A stretch of DNA of 64,000 bases from Ancrocorticia sp. Its GTDB lineage: Bacteria > Actinomycetota > Actinomycetes > Actinomycetales > Actinomycetaceae. Positions 16,724 through 25,980 of this stretch are shown one piece after another; the stretch's first letter is position 1; the number at the start of each line of letters is the position of its first letter. The position numbers and the translations under genes are program-made. Below the pieces are notes generated by a model, which made no database searches, was not told the DNA's origin, and worked only from the letters and a program-made list of their open reading frames with translations. The DNA lies in NCBI GenBank assembly GCA_022648165.1, contig JALCLX010000008.1, positions 1 to 64,000 of the forward strand, read 5' to 3'.

Positions 16724-17104
16724 TTGTCGGGAGGTATTAGACCGCTTGAAAATTTGAAGCGCCCCGAGAGGCAAAACAATTTGCAAAGGCTAATAACCTG
16801 TCACCACAGTCTGACAGAGAGTCTGAAGAACTTTAGAGAACGCATGCACAGCCGGTGATTTAACAGCATTTATCTTGTCTCTCCCCAAAACTCCTTGTAA
16901 AGGATCAACTTGGCAACCTGTATTATGCGAAACCGACATGCTACAGAGTGCCATTACTAAGGAGGGAAACTTGAGGCTAACACGCTTTCTCTCTCAAGGC
17001 CAGTTTATCCTCGCGGTACTGCACAATTCACCGCTGACTTTTCTGCTGGCATAATCTAAAGCCATCACAGTAGACACGAACATCTCGAAAGCGAGACGAA
17101 TAGA
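16724..17104. other. Intergenic region with a candidate small ORF
   Basis: A 380-bp gap inside the polysaccharide locus. The only feature I can support is the 27-codon frame listed separately at 16971-17054. The gap suggests an internal promoter for the polymerase and flippase genes. Confidence 0.4.
16971..17054 (+). CDS. Candidate small ORF, 27 codons
   Basis: TTG start with a near-consensus ribosome-binding site (AAGGAGGG) ending about 4-5 bp upstream, then 27 sense codons and TAA. The peptide has a basic start (MRLTRFLSQ) and a hydrophobic remainder. No homologue is recognised. It ends 50 bp before the polymerase gene, so it could be a leader peptide or a chance frame behind a strong Shine-Dalgarno sequence. 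Confidence 0.35.
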   Translation: MRLTRFLSQGQFILAVLHNSPLTFLLA

Positions 17105-18502
17105 ATGCTTATACTTGTACTACTTGCATTAGAAATCATCCTATTCGTAAACACATATTTTGCGGTAAAGGGCGACATCTTCCGACCATCAATGGTAATG
17201 CTTGCCGTTTTTATTGTAAGTACGTCGATTGCAGCCCTTAATATAAGCAATTGGAACATTCAGTATTCTGTAACGTCAGTCTTAGTGATTACTTTAGGGC
17301 TTTTGTCAGCAGTTTTTGCTGATATCTCTGTCCCTTACTCTGAGGTGGGGACAAGTCACACTAGAGAGACACAAGCTGTCGAGATTCCGGCCGCTCGAGT
17401 TATCATTCTCACCATCGCTGAAATTCTGATCCTTTATCTCTATTACAAGGAGATCGTGCGGCTTGCTACATTGGACGGTTACACGCCAGGCTCGAACCTA
17501 CTCTGGCATTATCGAAATATCACGTCGTATGAAGCAACCGAATCTCTTGGACCGACCGTAACGATACTAACTAAATGCGTAGACGCCATAAGTTATGTAA
17601 TCACATTTGTGTTGATTCAGAATATTGTCGTCGGGAGAATGCCGCTTCGTCGCGTTCTCCTCATGGCTATGCCAATCGTGCTTTTTGCTATCAAGGTGCT
17701 GATGGGCTCTGGTCGTCAAGAGTTACTCAGGTGGTGCGCATTTTCAGTCGTGGTGGCGTATATCCTAAATAGTCGGCACAGAAATTGGACCATCAACTTC
17801 TCTGGCCGATTTACACGAAAGACACTCGTCCTTTTACCAATAGTCTTTCTGTTGTTTTACGCCGCGACGAGCGTAATTGGACGGGCAACAACCAGATCAT
17901 TTGCAGAGTATATTTCCACTTATGCCGGAGGATCGATTCAACAATTTAACCAATATCTTGGCGACTCCTCCAGATTATCGAGCGAGCATCTAGGATCTGA
18001 GACCTTTCCCGGGATTTATTCCTTCTTGAACACGGTCGGACTCACGGACTACACCAGAAGCGTACATCTTGAGCTGCGACAGCTTGGAGTCACCCAGGGT
18101 AATGTTTATACCTTTTTTCGCCGACCGTATAATGACTTCGGCCTGCTTGGCATGTGTCTTTTTACGTTCGTAGTCGTCTTGTTTTTCTCGATATGGTATG
18201 CAAACCTTCGTAGGCGAACAGCGGGATACTTTACAAACATCTCAATAATCCGATATAGCTATCTCTTCTATTGGATAGTCTTGTCTTCAGTTGATCAGTA
18301 TTCAATTGGAATTGTTTCCATCGGGACTGCCGCAGTCGTCATCCTCATCAGGCCTGTCTACTGGTTCCTTACCCGTCGACCTCACCTTGACTGGCGGGAT
18401 AGACCAGATCTGATAACGACCGAAAACACGGTTCATAGTGCCGCACTTAGTCACGCAATTTACAAGCGCTCGCCTTACGCAAATCACTACCTTGGACAGT
18501 AG
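17105..18502 (+). CDS. wzy: Oligosaccharide repeat-unit polymerase (Wzy-like)
   Basis: Polytopic inner-membrane protein of 465 residues with about ten to twelve hydrophobic segments and a large extracytoplasmic loop in the second half (around residues 280-340, with FNQYLGDSSR and GSETFPGIYSF). Lack of catalytic consensus is normal for Wzy polymerases; the assignment rests on topology, length and position between glycosyltransferase and flippase genes. Codon use is more AT-rich than in the flanking housekeeping-like genes, as expected for exchanged polysaccharide genes. Confidence 0.75.
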   Translation: MLILVLLALEIILFVNTYFAVKGDIFRPSMVMLAVFIVSTSIAALNISNWNIQYSVTSVLVITLGLLSAVFADISVPYSEVGTSHTRETQAVEIPAARVIILTIAEILILYLYYKEIVRLATLDGYTPGSNLLWHYRNITSYEATESLGPTVTILTKCVDAISYVITFVLIQNIVVGRMPLRRVLLMAMPIVLFAIKVLMGSGRQELLRWCAFSVVVAYILNSRHRNWTINFSGRFTRKTLVLLPIVFLLFYAATSVIGRATTRSFAEYISTYAGGSIQQFNQYLGDSSRLSSEHLGSETFPGIYSFLNTVGLTDYTRSVHLELRQLGVTQGNVYTFFRRPYNDFGLLGMCLFTFVVVLFFSIWYANLRRRTAGYFTNISIIRYSYLFYWIVLSSVDQYSIGIVSIGTAAVVILIRPVYWFLTRRPHLDWRDRPDLITTENTVHSAALSHAIYKRSPYANHYLGQ

Positions 18503-18520
18503 GGAAATGGTCTTCGAGTC

Positions 18521-19942
18521 TTGAACATAGCGAATCTCTTCAGAAACCTTTCGACAGCATTTTTGTCACAGCTTATCAGTCTAATTCTTAGCCTGATTAT
18601 GTCTTTGATTGTGCCCAAGGTTCTCGGCGTCTCTCAATTTGGCTATTGGCAATTGTTCATTTTTTACACAAGCTATGTCGGGCTTTTCCATCTTGGTCTT
18701 AATGACGGCGTCTACCTAATAAATGGCGGCAAAATCCGCAATGCGATTGATAAAAGGACAATCCATTCGCAGTTTCTCTTCGGTCTATTATCTCAGAGCT
18801 TTGCGACACTGACTATTATTGCTATAGCAATTTTTGGTCCGACCTCATATGAAAGAAGCTTTGTCCTTGCCTCAACTGCATTTCTGATCATTATAAATAA
18901 CTCCACACTCTTTATGGGCTACATATTTCAGGCGATGAATGAGACCCGGATCTATTCTTACGCTGTAATGGTCGAAAAGGGAACTTTTTTCCTTCCCCTT
19001 CTAGTCCTCGTTGCAACCCAAAACGATAGCTTCAAACCTTATGTTCTCGCTTACATAATCGCGAAACTGGTAGCCCTGTCATATTGCGCTTGGAATTTCA
19101 GAGACTTTGTCTCTGCCGGAATCCTCGACTTTAAGCGAACCGTTAGCGAATCTGTCAAAGCAATTACGGTAGGAATCAAACTAATGCTCGCGAACATCGC
19201 TGGCTTCTTGATACTTGGGGTGTTACGCCTGTTTGTGGACCTTAAGTGGGACATTGAAACCTTTAGCCAGCTATCATTCGCCGTTTCACTAATCAGTTTT
19301 CTCATGACATTTGTCGCTCAAGTCAGTATGGTGTTATTCCCCGCATTCCGCCAAATTGGCAATCATAGGCTCCTTTCGATCTTTACAACCATGGCACGGT
19401 TTCTCTCAGTCGTGTTACCAGTGAGCTATCTTATATTCATACCATTGACTGTGTTGCTTTCGATGTGGCTGCCAGACTACACACAGGGTCTCAAAATGCT
19501 CGGGCTTCTTCTCCCCATCTGCGTCTTTAATGGAAGAATGGATATCCTGGGTGCAACATTTCTAAAGGTGCTGCGCCAAGAAGGACTACTCTTCAAAGTC
19601 AATCTCGTTACACTTTCGATCAGCCTACTGGGGTGCTCAATTGGTGCCTTCGCCTTCGATTCCATTAGCGCCATGATTATCACAGTTGTGATAGCCACCT
19701 TTTTGCGAAATATCTATACAGAGAACTATGTGCAGGTACTACTGTCTAACGAAAGGCGTGTTCCCGATGTAAGCCTCATCGTCCTCAGTTGCGTCTATTT
19801 GATCTCGATTATCTATTTGAGCCGTTGGTATGCGTTCGGATTAATCCTGGTCGGATATTTGTTCTTTCTGATTATTCATAGGAGAGACGTAGTTTTGTTT
19901 TACACCCAACTAAGACAGATTATGGCTCGCGGAAGGCGATAG
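18521..19942 (+). CDS. wzx: Lipid-linked oligosaccharide flippase (Wzx-like)
   Basis: Polytopic membrane protein of 473 residues with about twelve to fourteen hydrophobic segments. The start (LFRNLSTAFLSQLISLILSL) and SLIVPKVLGVSQFGYWQLF resemble polysaccharide exporters of the MOP superfamily. It would move undecaprenyl-linked repeat units across the membrane to the polymerase. The start is a TTG with only a weak upstream purine run; 18 bp separate it from the polymerase gene. The region is AT-rich. Confidence 0.8.
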   Translation: MNIANLFRNLSTAFLSQLISLILSLIMSLIVPKVLGVSQFGYWQLFIFYTSYVGLFHLGLNDGVYLINGGKIRNAIDKRTIHSQFLFGLLSQSFATLTIIAIAIFGPTSYERSFVLASTAFLIIINNSTLFMGYIFQAMNETRIYSYAVMVEKGTFFLPLLVLVATQNDSFKPYVLAYIIAKLVALSYCAWNFRDFVSAGILDFKRTVSESVKAITVGIKLMLANIAGFLILGVLRLFVDLKWDIETFSQLSFAVSLISFLMTFVAQVSMVLFPAFRQIGNHRLLSIFTTMARFLSVVLPVSYLIFIPLTVLLSMWLPDYTQGLKMLGLLLPICVFNGRMDILGATFLKVLRQEGLLFKVNLVTLSISLLGCSIGAFAFDSISAMIITVVIATFLRNIYTENYVQVLLSNERRVPDVSLIVLSCVYLISIIYLSRWYAFGLILVGYLFFLIIHRRDVVLFYTQLRQIMARGRR

Positions 19943-20036
19943 TTAGCTCATTTCGCCCGACGGAACACAGCAAAATAGACTCCGAGCACGGCCACAGCCG
20001 CGCGCACTTCTAACAATCGGATGGATTAGGTTTACA

Positions 20037-20594
20037 ATGATACGTAAGAGAATTCCTGTAGCAGCGCTCCACGATGACAAACGTTTCTTTATCGATGCTC
20101 AAAACCTAGATTATCTCAGTCAGTATCGAATCTTCGGATACTCTATTGAAACGATCCCCGTCGGTAGTATTCTCCGTGATTATTCTGACGGGCTTTACAG
20201 CATAGAAAATGCCCTTCCGTTTCTTTTAGCGAAAGACCCGGACAATCCAGATCTGCTCCAAGCCTATGATCGGTATTGCAAAAGAGCTAGAAACCAAGCC
20301 GGTACCAGCACACGAAGCGTTGATTCATTTATGAATCTGATTCAGACATTAGAACACGATGAATATTCAATCAAGAAAGGCGCGATCATAGTTGATCAGT
20401 ATGACATCATTCTTGAAGGACAACACAGAGCGTGTGTGTTACTGAATATGCACGGTACCGAATACCCTATCGAAGTTCTCCGGATCCAGAGAATGATCCG
20501 GAATCCTCGCACGTTGTTCCGCATTGCACAGCGAAATCTAAGAACTGCCAGTTGGGCGAAGAAGGGAATGATACTCTTACAGTGGAAAAGCTGA
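20037..20594 (+). CDS. Unrecognised protein with ParB/sulfiredoxin-like motif in the polysaccharide locus
   Basis: 185 residues, no signal peptide or membrane segment. The segment GAIIVDQYDIILEGQHRAC resembles the phosphate-binding loop of ParB/Srx-fold proteins (usually DGHHR or GxHR preceded by a hydrophobic strand); the ribbon of charged residues around it is compatible. Proteins of this fold occur in some polysaccharide loci, but a role is not established here. Its 3' end overlaps the RgpF-like gene by about 13 bp, so both are probably co-expressed. The function is unknown. Confidence 0.6.
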   Translation: MIRKRIPVAALHDDKRFFIDAQNLDYLSQYRIFGYSIETIPVGSILRDYSDGLYSIENALPFLLAKDPDNPDLLQAYDRYCKRARNQAGTSTRSVDSFMNLIQTLEHDEYSIKKGAIIVDQYDIILEGQHRACVLLNMHGTEYPIEVLRIQRMIRNPRTLFRIAQRNLRTASWAKKGMILLQWKS

Positions 20595-21487
20595 AATATC
20601 GTAAGCGCCAGGTGTCGCGACACATCGCACGACACTTTTTTGAAAGGCGCTTTTGCAACATTATTGACACAAACAAAGACGCGCGAATATTAGTAATACT
20701 CCATCTTTACTACGAAGAGGCATGGCCCGAAATCAAGGAGTATCTATCTAATCTCCGGTGCTATAACTATGATCTCTTGGTATCGTTAACAAGTGGTCGG
20801 ATTGGGCTCTCGACCCGACGAGACATTGAAGCATTAGAAGGATGCGATGTCAGGATAATCGACGTTCCCAACCGCGGATTCGATCTAGGCCCGTTTTTCG
20901 AGACCGCCAATCTCGTCACGGAAGAATACGACGTGGTTTTCAAGATTCATTCGAAGGCCACCAAGAGACCTATACAATTCATTTACGGGCGATTGTTTTT
21001 CCGTCGGACATGGTTTCTTATGCTATTTGATGGGGTTCTCGGCGCAAGAAATGTCCATCGAATCATTAACTTCATGGCACATTCACACGAGAAAAGTGTG
21101 ATTGCCGCACCTCAGAGACTTATTGTCCGTGATCCTGCCGAGAAACAGCAGCGACATCTCTCTACTGGTCGTAAGCTCGGTTTGCAACTGACGGATGATT
21201 ATGAGTTTGTGGCCGGAACTTGTTTCGCGATGAATGGCAGTCACTTCAAGGCAGTTCGTGATTTAGACGTGACTATCGATCAGTTCGATGTGACTGACCC
21301 TAGAAGTGTCTGGGATCTTGGACATTTTTTAGAACGATATGTTTGTAACCTCGGTCGACCTGACATTCAATTCTACAAGACGAGCAATTCTACCATTCAA
21401 TCTATTCTCCTAGCTCCATTAGAGGCTTTAGTATCAATCCTCTATCCAGTATTGAGGAGACGTCGGAACTCAAAGGCTTTAGTGTAA
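20582..21487 (+). CDS. rgpF: RgpF-family rhamnan synthesis protein
   Basis: About 300 residues, expected to transfer rhamnose or a related sugar during polysaccharide synthesis. Motifs shared with RgpF proteins: ILVILHLYYEEAWPEIKEYL near the N-terminus, VPNRGFDLGPFF and YDVVFKIHSK. The GTG at 20582 is chosen because similarity begins right after it and a purine-rich AAGGGA lies about 13 bp upstream; upstream frame extension to 20432 lies inside the preceding gene and looks non-coding. Last gene of the locus before insertion-sequence debris; its 3' neighbour may have been lost. Confidence 0.75.
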   Translation: MEKLKYRKRQVSRHIARHFFERRFCNIIDTNKDARILVILHLYYEEAWPEIKEYLSNLRCYNYDLLVSLTSGRIGLSTRRDIEALEGCDVRIIDVPNRGFDLGPFFETANLVTEEYDVVFKIHSKATKRPIQFIYGRLFFRRTWFLMLFDGVLGARNVHRIINFMAHSHEKSVIAAPQRLIVRDPAEKQQRHLSTGRKLGLQLTDDYEFVAGTCFAMNGSHFKAVRDLDVTIDQFDVTDPRSVWDLGHFLERYVCNLGRPDIQFYKTSNSTIQSILLAPLEALVSILYPVLRRRRNSKALV

Positions 21488-21586
21488 GAGTCTTTTCATC
21501 CATCGCATAAGCTTGGGAAAGACACTTGTGGGGTTACCCACAAGTTGGCGTGTAGTGGCGTCGTCGTCGCCTCCTTTCGTTGAATT

Positions 21587-21658
21587 ATTGCCGCCGCGAC
21601 TGAGCGGACGCTAACCGCACGCGGCTTCGGGCAAATCGTGCAGTGCGCAGTACCGTAG
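21587..21658 (+). pseudogene. manA: 3' remnant of a second manA gene
   Basis: Twenty-three codons ending in TAG translate to a peptide that matches the C-terminus of the complete mannose-6-phosphate isomerase at 25981-27201 (TERTLTARGFGQIVQCAVP against TERVLTARGYGQIVQCAVP). The nucleotide match is also clear, with synonymous differences. No upstream portion is present. It marks a breakpoint: a manA relative once stood directly downstream of the polysaccharide locus. Confidence 0.8.
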
Positions 21659-21659
21659 G

Positions 21660-21689
21660 CGTGGGATCCCGCGATCGCGGGATCCCACG
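21660..21689. terminator. 30-bp perfect palindrome after the manA remnant
   Basis: Perfect palindrome with 15-bp arms, beginning CGTGGGATCCCGCGA, two bases after the remnant's stop codon. It would form a very stable RNA hairpin, without a following T-run. Probably the terminator of the former manA gene. Confidence 0.6.
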
Positions 21690-21857
21690 GGCAAGCTTTC
21701 CTGGCAGGCGTGCGGTTGCCGCACATGTTTGAAAGCGTTGGCGGGCGCGGCGGAGGCATTGTCGTCGGCACACGATGTCCCGGCCCATGTGCCAACTGGA
21801 GATCGAGCGATCTCTTCGTTCGGGACTGTGCAAGAAAGTGTGATGCTTCTATAGTTG

Positions 21858-22949
21858 TCAAGCGGCTTTTTTGAGTAGTTCCTTGGTGCGTGTCGGGTTT
21901 TGTTCGCTGGTGAGTGCTCGGTGGATTTTGCGGGCGAGGTAGCGTTTGAGGCAGCGTATGATCTCGCGTTTGTTTTTGCCTTCGGCGGTGCGTTTGTCAA
22001 CATAGTTCTTGGTGTCTTCGTCAAATCGCATACGGACCAGGATGACGTTGTGCAGTGCTTGGTTCAAGTGGCGGTCACCGCCCCTGTTTAAGCGTTGACG
22101 TTGAGTGTTGCCGGATGATGCGGGTATCGGGCTAGCACCGGCCAGGCAAGCGAAGGCTGCTTCTGAGTGGATACGTCCGGGGTGAGACCAGACTATGAGG
22201 AACTGGGCGGCACTGACAGGGCCAACACCGACCATTGCTCGCAACGCTGGGCTCATTGCCTGGGTGAGCGTGTCGAGAGCGTCCAGGTTCTCGTTTGCGT
22301 CCTGCCAGCCCCTGGTGATGGCGGTGGCGAGGCGTTTGGCTTCACTTCTGGCAACAGTCTGCAAATAGGTATCCGTTTCGCGTGTGCGCCAGGCACTGAT
22401 CTGACGGATCTGTTTCTTAGATAAGGGGTGGCGGGCATCAACACCAAGATCGTTGGTTCGTACTAAGGCGGTCAGAGCGTTGATCATGGCTGTAGCCTGC
22501 CGGGTCATGTGGGTCCTTGCCGCAAGCAGGATCCTTAGTGCTTGGCGTTCATCACCGCTGCGTGGAATCGTCAGCAAAGAGACGTCGATGGCCAGGGTGC
22601 GGGTAGCGATACTTGCAGCGTCGAGACAGTCACTTTTCGCTGTCCTTTTCCGGCCCCGAACCACCAGGCGAGGAGCCTCAACAACGAGGTAGCCACCGGA
22701 TTCTAAAGCTTGTCTCAGGCCCGACCCGTACGAGCTGGCTCCTTCCATCGAGACAAGCACATCGGCGGGGGTAGTGCCTGTGCGACGCTTCACCCATGAT
22801 GCGCAGCGTGCCAGGCCGGCCGGATTAGTGGGAAATGATGCGGTATCCATCTCGGCGCCGGTAGCGGCGTGAAGGATAGTGAGTGTGTGGGTGCGGGCGT
22901 GAGTATCTACTCCCACGACGTACTGGTAGGTGTATGCGACAATGTTCAT
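21858..22949 (-). CDS. IS110-family transposase
   Basis: DEDD-type transposase of about 363 residues. N-terminal RuvC-like domain: VVGVDTHARTHTL, VSMEGASSYG and KSDCLDAASIA carry the four acidic residues. The C-terminal Transposase_20 domain contains MVGVGPVSAAQFL and CLAGASPIPASSGNT. The ATG at 22949 has GGAAGGA upstream; a longer frame to 23066 has no such site. It is intact and could be active. IS110 elements lack conspicuous inverted ends, so the element borders (roughly 21840-23070) are uncertain. Confidence 0.9.
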   Translation of the reverse strand: MNIVAYTYQYVVGVDTHARTHTLTILHAATGAEMDTASFPTNPAGLARCASWVKRRTGTTPADVLVSMEGASSYGSGLRQALESGGYLVVEAPRLVVRGRKRTAKSDCLDAASIATRTLAIDVSLLTIPRSGDERQALRILLAARTHMTRQATAMINALTALVRTNDLGVDARHPLSKKQIRQISAWRTRETDTYLQTVARSEAKRLATAITRGWQDANENLDALDTLTQAMSPALRAMVGVGPVSAAQFLIVWSHPGRIHSEAAFACLAGASPIPASSGNTQRQRLNRGGDRHLNQALHNVILVRMRFDEDTKNYVDKRTAEGKNKREIIRCLKRYLARKIHRALTSEQNPTRTKELLKKAA

Positions 22950-23315
22950 GAGCGTGTGTCCTTCCATTTCACAACCAAGAATCGGCAGTGCTGCATTGCT
23001 CTTTGGTCTGGCCTGGAAAACGCGTGCGTTCACGGGGGCAATACTGTAATGAGTCACGCTCAGCAATGAGCGGACAAGCTTCTAATCAAGCCACGAGTAA
23101 ACAGGTCAGGCCATCCCAAACCCTCAGAGACGGACAAATCACACTAAAAACACGAGAACCCCCACAGGAATCCCCGGTTAGTAACTGGCTGAGCCACGCC
23201 CCTAAAAGTTTGGAACCTATCCTGCCAGCCAATCCCAGATCAGCCACCCACAAGCATTACAGTAACTGGCCCGATTCGCTGATTGGTTTGTCGGCGTGGA
23301 AGGTAGGCATGAGAT

Positions 23316-23799
23316 ATGTCTGTTGCAACACTGGATGCTATGGCATCGAAAACAAGGAAAAAGACTGGTGGCGAGCCGTCGGCGGAGATGGTCGCTGCGA
23401 CTGAACTGGTCCGGCAGGCCAAGGCCGCAGGGCTCGACCTGACTGGCCTCGATGGCCTGCTCAAACAGTTCACTAAGACGGTCCTGGAAACAGCTCTGAA
23501 CGAGGAAATGACCGAGCATCTGGGCCGAGAAAAGCATGCGAAGACTGAGGGTGGTCGGGCATCAAACTCTCGGAATGGGACGACCTCGAAGACCGTGTTG
23601 ACTGACAGTGTCGGCCCAGTCGAGATCGAGGTCCCCAGGGACCGGGCAGGCACGTTCGAACCCGTGATCGTGAAGAAGCGCCAGCGCCGCTTGAATAGTG
23701 TCGACGAGGTCGTGTTGTCGCTCTACGCCAAAGGGCTGACCACGGGTGAAATTAGCGCTCACTTTGCTGACATTTACGGGGCTTCGGTATCCAAAGGGG
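23316..23799 (+). pseudogene. IS256-family (mutator) transposase, N-terminal fragment
   Basis: About 160 residues of a mutator-type transposase: LDGLLKQFTKTVLETALNEEM, HLGREKHAK and VGPVEIEVPRDRAGTFEPVIV are characteristic of its N-terminal region. The coding sequence stops being family-like at GASVSK, exactly where the left terminal repeat of an IS3 element begins (23800). The catalytic part is missing from the window, so the gene is dead. Confidence 0.85.
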
Positions 23800-23864
23800 T
23801 GTGCTGTGGGTTTGGTTGACGTCAAGATTGCATGGCTGAGAGGCCGTGCGGAAGGATGTTGATC

Positions 23865-24155
23865 ATGGCGAAGAAATACACTGACGAGTTCAAGCAGGAC
23901 GCTGTCGGGCTGGTGGAATCCTGGATCGCTCAGAAGCAGGTGTGTGCCGATCTGGGGGTCTCGAAGTCCGCGCTGCAGGCCTGGGTGGCCAAGGCTCAGT
24001 ACGCGAAGCACGGGCTGTCAGCCAGCAGTGATCCTGAGACGACGAGGGCGTCCGCGCAGGCGCTGAAGAGGATTCGTGAGCTGGAGATGGAGAACGAGGT
24101 GCTGCGTCGAGCGGCGGCGTATCTGTCGCAGGCGAATCTGAAATTCCCAAAATAA
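23865..24155 (+). CDS. IS3 OrfA, helix-turn-helix protein
   Basis: About 96 residues. MAKKYTDEFKQDAVGLV and a helix-turn-helix (VCADLGVSKSALQAWV) are followed by the leucine-zipper-like region ALKRIRELEMENEVLRRAAAY. The ATG has GAAGGA 8 bp upstream. It ends in a short A-run where a -1 frameshift would join it to OrfB, as is usual in IS3 elements. Confidence 0.85.
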   Translation: MAKKYTDEFKQDAVGLVESWIAQKQVCADLGVSKSALQAWVAKAQYAKHGLSASSDPETTRASAQALKRIRELEMENEVLRRAAAYLSQANLKFPK

Positions 24156-25038
24156 TCTACCCGCTCGTCCGTGAACTGGCCGCGACCGGTACCCATCTTC
24201 GGGTGCCGGCCTGGGTGGCGTGCAGGGTGCTGAAAATCTCCACCCAGGGGTATTACAAATGGCTGAAGACAGGCGTGTCACAGCGGGACTGGGATGATGC
24301 CCACCTGGCGAATCAGGCCTTCGATATGCACCAGGAAGATCCGGAATTCGGGTACCGGCAGATCGCCTGAGAGCTGCACACCACCGGCGCCACCACCGCG
24401 TCAGAACGCCGGATCTGGCGGGTGTGCTCCCAGACACGGCATCCGCTCGGTCATTTGTGGGCACGGGCAGGCGCACAGGCTCGTGGGGGCCACCGACCGC
24501 CGAAGACCAGGTCCGCCGCGATTTCACCGCCGACGAACCGAACCGGCTGTGGCTGACCGACATCACCGAGCACCCGACGCGCGAAGGCAAGCTCTATCTC
24601 TGCGCGCTCAAAGACGTGTTCGAAGGCCGGATTGTCGGCTACTCGATCGACTCGAGAATGAAAGCTAGCCTGGCTGTCGCAGCACTCCAGGACGCCATCA
24701 CCCGCCGCCAGCCAGCACCTGGCCTGATCGTGCATTCCGACCGCGGCAGCCAATTCCGGTCGAAGAAATTCCGCAACCTGCTCACCAGCCATGGGCTGGT
24801 CCAGTCGATGGGCGCGGTCGGTACCTGCGCCGACAATGCCGCCATGGAGTCGTTCTTCAACCTGGTCCAGACGAACGTTCTCGACCGGAAGAAATGGGCC
24901 ACCAGACTCGAGTTGCGCCTCGCGCTGGTCCGCTGGATCAACGGCACATACAACCGACGCCGCAGACAGAAAGCACTCGGAAAGTTGACCCCACTCGAAT
25001 ACGAGATAACCTATCAATCAACTGCACAAGCAGCATAA
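24149..25038 (+). pseudogene. IS3 OrfB transposase, interrupted
   Basis: DDE integrase-type transposase. The frame reached by -1 shift from OrfA (KIIYPLVRELAATG, GYYKWL, GYRQIA) meets an in-frame TGA at 24368-24370 and then changes frame before about 24490. The rest is open and holds LTDITEHPTREGKLYLCALKD, VHSDRGSQF and AAMESFFN, so the catalytic D, D and E survive. Two lesions make the copy non-autonomous unless complemented. Confidence 0.8.
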
Positions 25039-25072
25039 GGAAAACAGTCAACCAAAGCTACAGCACACCCTC

Positions 25073-25812
25073 GTGACGCTCAATATCAGCCACCCATAAC
25101 CGGTTAGGCCCATCTGCTTTGAACTGGCGTTTCACCAGGTCGGGACGCAAATCAACAGTCTTGGCTGGCCGTGTGGTGACCGGTCCCCGGCCCCGGTTTT
25201 GTCGGTAATACCCAGATTTTTCATGATTCTTGCTATCTGATCACGGCCAACCTGCCAGCCAGCCCTCCGCATGGCGTGCCACATTCTCCGCACCCCGTAC
25301 ACGCCATAGTTGCGCCCGTGAATGTCCTTGATGACCTCGACTAGTTCCTGATCGCGTAACGTCCTAGCTGCAGGAGCTCATCGTTTAACGTCTCAATAGC
25401 CGCGTGAGGAAATGAAGCCACCTTCGCGTTGGTCGTTTAACGTCTGGCAGATGAACTCGAGGGTGAAGCGATCACGGTATTCGTCAATGAACGTGATCAT
25501 ATCCGACGTTAGGGGTCGAGCTCTGAGGCGAAAAGACTGACGCAGCTTTCAGTAGCTCGTTCGTGTCGCGCAGCTCGGCGTTCTCCCGCCTCAGACGGGC
25601 ATTCTCTGCGATGATGTCTTCGTCGCCGCGAACAACCCGCCCCGACTTGCGTGCTTCTTAAAGCCACTGGCGGGCCGTATGCCACGAGACCCCTAGTTTT
25701 GGTGCGACCGCTTGGCAGGCGTCTTGAATCGAGAGCCCCTCTGCGAAAATACGATCCTCGACAAGTCAAACCACGCGATCCTTTGCATCCTGATCAAATC
25801 TCGTTGACATGC
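25073..25812 (-). pseudogene. Older IS3-family remnant, opposite orientation
   Basis: Translating the minus strand in mixed frames gives typical OrfA pieces (MSTRFDQDAKDRVV, EGLSIQDACQAVAPKLGVSW, ENARLRRENAELRDTNELLK) and OrfB pieces (NYGVYGVRRMWHAMRRAG, then PNRLWVADIE). Several stop codons and frameshifts break it, and it is cut by the right end of the 23800-25067 element. It is a decayed second type of IS3 element. Confidence 0.75.
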
Positions 25813-25980
25813 CCTGAACTCTCCCATCCAATCAAACAGAAGGAAACCCGGAAGACTTCAACCCCGAACTCACCGACGTCCGCTACAAAACCTACACGCG
25901 GGACCTATTTCAAAAAGACTAACAGAGTGGAACTGTGAATTGTTGAGCATCGTATACGTTTTCTTTACTAAACTGTATGA

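Larger units (their letters stand above)
23800..25067 (+). mobile_element. IS3-family insertion sequence with visible terminal inverted repeats
   Basis: Imperfect 21-bp terminal repeats: TGTGCTGTGGGTTTGGTTGA at the left end (23800) and its counterpart, the complement of TCAACCAAAGCTACAGCACA, at the right end (25067). The element is 1268 bp, a usual IS3 size. Flanks do not show a target duplication: the left flank is IS256 sequence, the right flank a different IS3 remnant. That points to recombination between element copies after insertion. Confidence 0.85.
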
